In this document: positions 19,731 through 24,051 of the stretch, piece by piece
Numbering within the stretch: the stretch's first letter is position 1
Layout of the letters: each line of letters starts with the position of its first letter
Source: Chloromonas sp. AAM2
Lineage: Eukaryota; Chlorophyta; Chlorophyceae; Chlamydomonadales; Chlamydomonadaceae
NCBI GenBank assembly: GCA_004335635.1
Contig: QAXH01001103.1
Coordinates: 3,462-27,512 of the forward strand
Length of the DNA stretch: 24,051 nucleotides
Direction of reading: 5' to 3'
Position numbers and translations under genes: made by a program
The notes under the pieces: generated by a model
Databases searched by the model: none
What the model saw: the letters and a program-made list of their open reading frames with translations, nothing else
What the model was told of the DNA's origin: nothing

Positions 19731-22700
19731 TCACCTTTGGTGATCAATACTGAGGCCAGATTGCCCTTCCAATCCCGGCTCTAGTTCCTCTGATCCCTTG
19801 TGTGCCACCCCTGCCCCACCCCCGGAGGACATTGCTTGAAGGCCTGTGCTACCGGGAGGTTTGGCCTCCCCTGCCCCAAGCAGCGACCACCTAAACAGAG
19901 GAGGTCCAACTAGCAGATTGATCAGGATGATGGCCATCTGCAGGCGAGTCAAATCACGTGGCAAAACATCAGCTGCACCACATGTGGTGTCTGCAGTGCG
20001 ACAAAACGTCCCCAAATCCCGCCAAACCCCATGACTCAGCCGAAGAAATTGCCAGGTGGGCCTAAACATCACGTGATCCTTAACCTGCGTTTCACTCCGT
20101 CACCCCCCTTCCATCACCGGCGTAACATGCATGTATCATATGCACCGAGGGTTTGTACGTAGTTGGTTCTGAAGTTCGCTGAACATTGCGGTATGCAACA
20201 CGGAAAGCTAGTACTCTCTACCTGCATGTCAACCTCTCAAACCTGCGCCCCTCCACACCGTTACCGTCTCACTCTCCTATCCCTGCCACTCCAATTCCTG
20301 TCACGCACACATGCGTGATATCAACCGTGAAAAGCCTGTGTCCCCATCAACTTCCCACCACCCTCCCAACGTGCTCCCAATGTGCATGTCCATCTCACCC
20401 CCTCACTTCAATACCGCCACGCACCATGTATGTCTGGAAGTGTGGCCCCCAGTCAGGGAACCGGGCCCCCGCCAACCGGGCCAAGCCTAGAGCCACACCA
20501 GCCTGCAATGTCACACATGATTACACGTGATCACACAACATCACACATCATCACACACGGTCACACAACATCACAAATCATCACACACGGTCACACAACA
20601 TCACACATCATCATACATGGTCACACAGTGTCGTTTTGCACATTACTATAGCACAACTCATAGGAGGCTCATAGTATGCCATCACATGAATTGATATGCT
20701 TCTGAAGCATCTGAGACACACAACATCCATACTCACACACCCGCAATTTGATATGCCGTAAAGTTTGCAGTATTTGGGATTGCAATCTGGCGGATTGACC
20801 CGCCAAGTTGGCTCCCACCAGTTTTTCAACTTGGAGGCCCGCCAAATTGAGGGAAACGGTCAAGTTTCAACGGCATTTTCAAAATTCGCCAAATACTGCG
20901 AGCCGCATATGATGAAGAAATCCTGTCGAGTGAATGGCTGTGAACAGCCTGAACACTGGTGTGAAGTGCGGTGCCATGTGTGTTTTAGTGGTGTCATGTG
21001 TGCATGTAGTGGTGTTGGGTGCTGCGTTTCCATGCGTTTGACTCTGTTTGCCGCTTTTGCCAAATACAAGAACTTGTGCACATTTGAGACCGCCGGGCCT
21101 GCCAAATCGAGGGAAAATGGTCGTTTTGAAGCCCCTGAAAAACCAATCCGCCTAGTTCCATGACCACCAAATACTGCGAACTTTACGGTAATGTAAAGTG
21201 ATAAATTCACTAGCTAGGTACACAAATAATGATTCATTCCAGTTATCATTGACAATTTAATTACTATTTACAAAATTGCCATACAACATTGTAAGCTTAC
21301 CTGCGTGACCATGCTAGCCCAGAACACTCTCCTGTGCTCTGAGTGTGTGGCTGTGAAGTAACAGCCCAGCCAGGAGCCCACGTGAATGGCACCCAACCGC
21401 ACAACCACCACAATAAGGGCCGGGGCGAGCATGTCCTTCAATGCAGACTGCACAACAGGCACAAGAGCAATCGTGTGTGTGTGTGTGTGTGTGATGACAG
21501 ACTGCATTACAGGCACACGGCGCAAGGAATGACAGGCACAGCTGCAAACGCCGTGTGATGCTGCTGCTGCTGCTGCTGCTGCTGCTGATACTGACTAACT
21601 CCGACCCGAACCCCCCCATCCGCATCTCCAACCCTTCTCCAAGCCCCATCGTCCCTGCACCTGACATCCATCATGCAACTGACATCGCCCTTGCAATCGA
21701 AATAGCAACACAACACAGCCCTACAGGCATCACTCCAGCATGTAATCCTGATGGTGCTGTTGTCCTGCTGCTGCTGATCAAATCGGCCCCTTTGCCTCAC
21801 CAGCTTGAGTGAAGCTCCTGCCAGACCGAAGAAGGCCACGTTCGTGAGTGACATGATGGTTGAGACGAGGGCATGCACCTCCTCCTTGTCCTTCTCTGCC
21901 CGGTCATGCCTGGAACAAACAAAAACGATACTTTTAATTGGTTGATTTGACGGAACAAGCAAAAAGACCACAGGGGCAAGCGAGTTCGAGAAATGAAGGC
22001 TGTGGCAAACGAATCACAAGTACTCATCATTCAGGTTTGCAATGCAATCTGTGGAAGACAAATCCAGTTTTCAACTGCGAGGATCGCTGTGAGTTCAGTC
22101 AACAAAGAACAGTTAACCAAAGTAAAAGCAACCTTCGGATGTACAGAACCATGCTCCAGGCGAAGCTGCAAGTGCACAGTAATGATCATGATCGTATGTC
22201 AAGTGCCAGGCCCTACGCTCTCACCTTCTGTTGACCAGCACGAAGCCCATGGTGACACACGCCAGGAGCGGTTCCGCATCGAAGTAGTGCGCTGCCTGGA
22301 AGACCGCCGTGGACACAAGCAGGATGACTGCCATCTTGTACCTGTGTGTGTGAGATAGTGACATGTGCGAGAAAAGTGTGTGAGAGAGAGTGGCATATGC
22401 GAGAAGTGTGTGTGAGAGAGAGTGACATGTGCGAGAAGTGTGTGAGAGAGAGCGAGTGGCATGTGCGAGAAGTGTGTGTGTGAGAGAGAGTGACATGTGC
22501 GAGAAGTGTGTGTGAGAGAGAGTGGCATATGCGAGAAGTGTGTGTGAGAGAGAGTGACATGTGCGAGAAGTGTGTGTGAGAGAGAGTGACATGTGCGAGA
22601 AAAGTGTGTGAGAGAGAGCGAGTGGCATGTGCGAGAAGTGTGTGTGTGAGAGAGAGTGACATGTGCGAGAAGTGTGTGTGAGAGAGTGGGCAAGTGGTGT

Positions 22701-23785
22701 GCATGTAGACATAAGGCGCGGCTGATGCTTGTTCAATTCGCACCCTGCCAGCCAGCCTCATGATAGGCTCAGTTGAGATGGATTGTCCAACACGTTCATT
22801 TTATGCCTGTCGCAAACACGATTTGAATTTGAGTCACACATCATTGAATTGGGTCTGTGTAGGCGCGCCCGGGTACCTTGATTAGGGTGTGCGAATGACA
22901 GCAAAGCGTCGCCAATACTCAACATGCTATGAACAACGCTTAGAAGCATAAGCATCAGACGTTTTGACTTGTTATCCCAACCATCCCAACCAACTCAAGT
23001 GCGGTTACCTTGACTGGGGCGTTTCTGTAGATGTGTGTGTGGAAGGCAGCAGGGTATTTCCCGCGCCCCGCCCCCGCAACAGCACCCCCAGAAGCAGCCC
23101 GCCAAACGCCCCAACTGCCATGGAAAGTGCAACCGACAGAAACGGCAGTATGATGTTGATCGCCTGGACACCAGCGCCCAGACGAGCCGGCAGGATCACC
23201 TGTGAGAGACACAGAAAATAGCAGAAATTAGCATAGGCCAACCCACCATGTTTGTATGTTCAAACCGGGTTAACAATTTACTTGAAAACCGTGGAAGGAT
23301 AACAGAAGCCATTCGGAGAAACATGGACGCCATTTGAATCTGTGTGGGGTGTGTACAGCCTCGCATGAGCTGGTGGCGTTGTTTGGGGTGTGTACAGCCT
23401 TCGCTTCCAGCCTCCCTCTGCGCTGTCAGATCCCTTTCTTCTGGAAAACGAAGCAGGATCATCAGGCTCTTAATTTGTTGAAGAGCCTGCCCACCATGTC
23501 ACCAGTGGTTGTTTTAGCATCGTTCATCGTTCTGGCATCGTTCTAGCAACGATCTGGCCTCGTTCTGGCATCATAGAGACGGACGAGCAACAGACTGGGT
23601 TGTTTTCAAGACTGCGGGTTTACGAACCATCTGGGGGCGGGAGGGCACATAGTTTGACTCACCGCCTGAATGACCTCCATGTTGAGTGCGTATGCCATGA
23701 TGACCACCACGTCCTTCACCACAACTACAGCCATGACCAGGCTACTGAAGGGGCCCTTGCCTTCAACTTCACGAAGGACTGCGAT
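19731..23785 (-). CDS. Na+/H+-exchanger-family antiporter, C-terminal part (5' partial)
   Basis: Seven exons are visible, in transcript order: 23785-23663, 23199-23009, 22341-22225, 21909-21801, 21447-21301, 20502-20425 and 19937-19731 (TGA). All introns are GT-AG and phases match, giving the last 323 residues. The product is a membrane antiporter of the CPA superfamily (Na_H_Exchanger fold), exchanging Na+ or K+ for H+. Family-like segments follow in order: AVLREVEGKGPF, then a helix with VVVVKDVVVIMAYALN; a helix pair in exon 2; ILLVSTAVFQAAHYF and LACVTMGFVLVNR; LVSTIMSLTNVAFFGLAGASL; a helix with LAPALIVVVVRLGA, ending in the MVTQ/AGVALGLA motif split by an intron; and MAIILINLLVGPPLFRW close to the C-terminus. 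The 5' exons, including the preceding SPAS-type motif, lie beyond the right edge. Ion choice and membrane location cannot be told. Introns carry a MITE-like element and several satellites. Confidence 0.85.
20511..20628. repeat. 30-bp minisatellite in antiporter intron
   Basis: Three copies of a 30-bp TCACACAACATCACACATCA-type unit start at 20531, 20561 and 20591, with degenerate flanks. They lie just upstream (in transcript sense) of the 20502-20425 exon. The unit shares its core with the 56-bp repeat at the left edge. Confidence 0.85.
20756..21188. mobile_element. MITE-like element with terminal inverted repeats
   Basis: The left end CCGTAAAGTTTGCAGTATTTGG (20756-20777) is the inverted complement of 21167-21188 with one mismatch. 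A second inverted match (GGCGGATTG at 20790-20798 against CAATCCGCC near 21143-21151) extends the symmetry inwards. The element is about 433 bp and has no transposase frame. Internal direct repeats (GCCAAATYGAGGGAAA at about 20842 and 21100, CCAAATACTGCGA at about 20889 and at the right end) suggest nested or partly duplicated copies. No clear target-site duplication was seen. It lies within an intron of the antiporter gene. Confidence 0.7.
21473..21493. repeat. (GT)n microsatellite
   Basis: About ten GT units lie in the antiporter intron between exons 21909-21801 and 21447-21301. On the transcribed strand it reads (CA)n, about 25 nt upstream of the 3' splice site at 21448. Confidence 0.95.
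21561..21587. repeat. (CTG)9 microsatellite
   Basis: This is a perfect run of nine CTG units in the same antiporter intron as the (GT)n tract. It reads (CAG)9 in the transcript. Trinucleotide frames across it are not evidence of coding. Confidence 0.95.
22341..22690. repeat. ~30-37-bp GTGTGAGAGAG minisatellite in antiporter intron
   Basis: Ten units each contain GTGTGTGAGAGAG followed by TGACATGTGCGAGAA or TGGCATATGCGAGAA. The unit types recur in a higher-order pattern. The array runs right up to the 3' splice site of the 22341-22225 exon, and on the transcribed strand it is CT- and CA-rich. Confidence 0.92.
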
Positions 23786-23990
23786 CTGCATGCACGAAAT
23801 GCATGGCAATAGAATGAGCCCTGCCTGAACCGCATGACAACGGATTGTGCAGTGTATGTGGGCTAGGCCATAATAAGCAATGCCATGCCATCCTGTTATT
23901 CCCATGCCAAGTCATGCATATGATGCCATCCCATGCCATCCTCTGCAATGCCATGTAGCCTCATGCAACCCCTGCATCTTCTGCAATTTC

Positions 23991-24051
23991 CTGCCATCCC
24001 ATGCGCCCAATGCAGTGCCTGCCATCCCATGCGCCCAATGCAGTGCCTGCC
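23991..24051. repeat. 28-bp tandem repeat at right edge
   Basis: Two perfect copies (23991-24018 and 24019-24046) and a partial third of a CTGCCATCCCATGCGCCCAA-type unit run into the window edge. Degenerate TGCCATCCCATGCC words fill 23875-23990. All of this lies in an intron upstream of the first visible antiporter exon. Confidence 0.9.

Noticed and set aside
20765..21163. 132-codon plus-strand frame inside the MITE-like element
   Set aside because: It covers the repeats of the element, has no transposase motif, and lies antisense in an antiporter intron.
22199..22761. Three overlapping minus-strand frames of 164-182 codons across the GTGTGAGAGAG array
   Set aside because: They exist because the repeat unit lacks stop codons in any frame. 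Only the exon at 22225-22341 shows family similarity.

Overview
The window looks like nuclear DNA of a green alga, probably a chlorophycean close to the Volvocales; I cannot name the species. The evidence is dense GT-AG introns (many with GTGAGT or GTGCGT donors), TGTAA motifs (the chlorophyte poly(A) signal) downstream of four genes, long low-complexity Ala/Gly/Thr/Gln-rich coding stretches, plant-type homologues, and many micro- and minisatellites inside introns. All gene models were spliced by hand from reading frame and splice sites. Every junction given below keeps frame.

Layout, left to right: (1) a candidate minus-strand gene for a small, unrecognised two-helix membrane protein (109-996); (2) a plus-strand mTERF-repeat gene of six exons (1554-5047); (3) a minus-strand two-exon gene for mitochondrial complex I subunit NDUFB7/B18 (6177-6559); (4) a divergent plus-strand eight-exon gene for a ZSWIM2-like E3 ubiquitin ligase with SWIM, RING and ZZ zinc modules and a very long disordered C-terminus (6830-13902); (5) a plus-strand ten-exon UDP-glucose 6-dehydrogenase gene, the most certain call (15349-18111); (6) the last seven exons of a minus-strand Na+/H+-exchanger-family antiporter whose 5' end lies beyond the right edge (19731-23785).

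The genes do not form a pathway. They cover organelle gene expression, respiration, ubiquitin signalling, nucleotide-sugar synthesis and ion transport, as is usual for a eukaryotic chromosome. NDUFB7 and the ZSWIM2-like gene are head to head about 270 bp apart. UGDH and the antiporter converge.

The most unusual structure is local tandem duplication of exon pieces together with their splice sites. In the ZSWIM2-like gene, copies of parts of the RING exon 7 lie in both flanking introns, and one keeps the CPLC zinc ligands with largely conservative changes. In the mTERF gene, the 3' end of exon 3 and its donor site are repeated 79 bp downstream, again with an intact frame. A roughly 430 bp inverted-repeat-bounded element resembling a MITE sits in an antiporter intron. 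I found no evidence of a novel multi-gene system.
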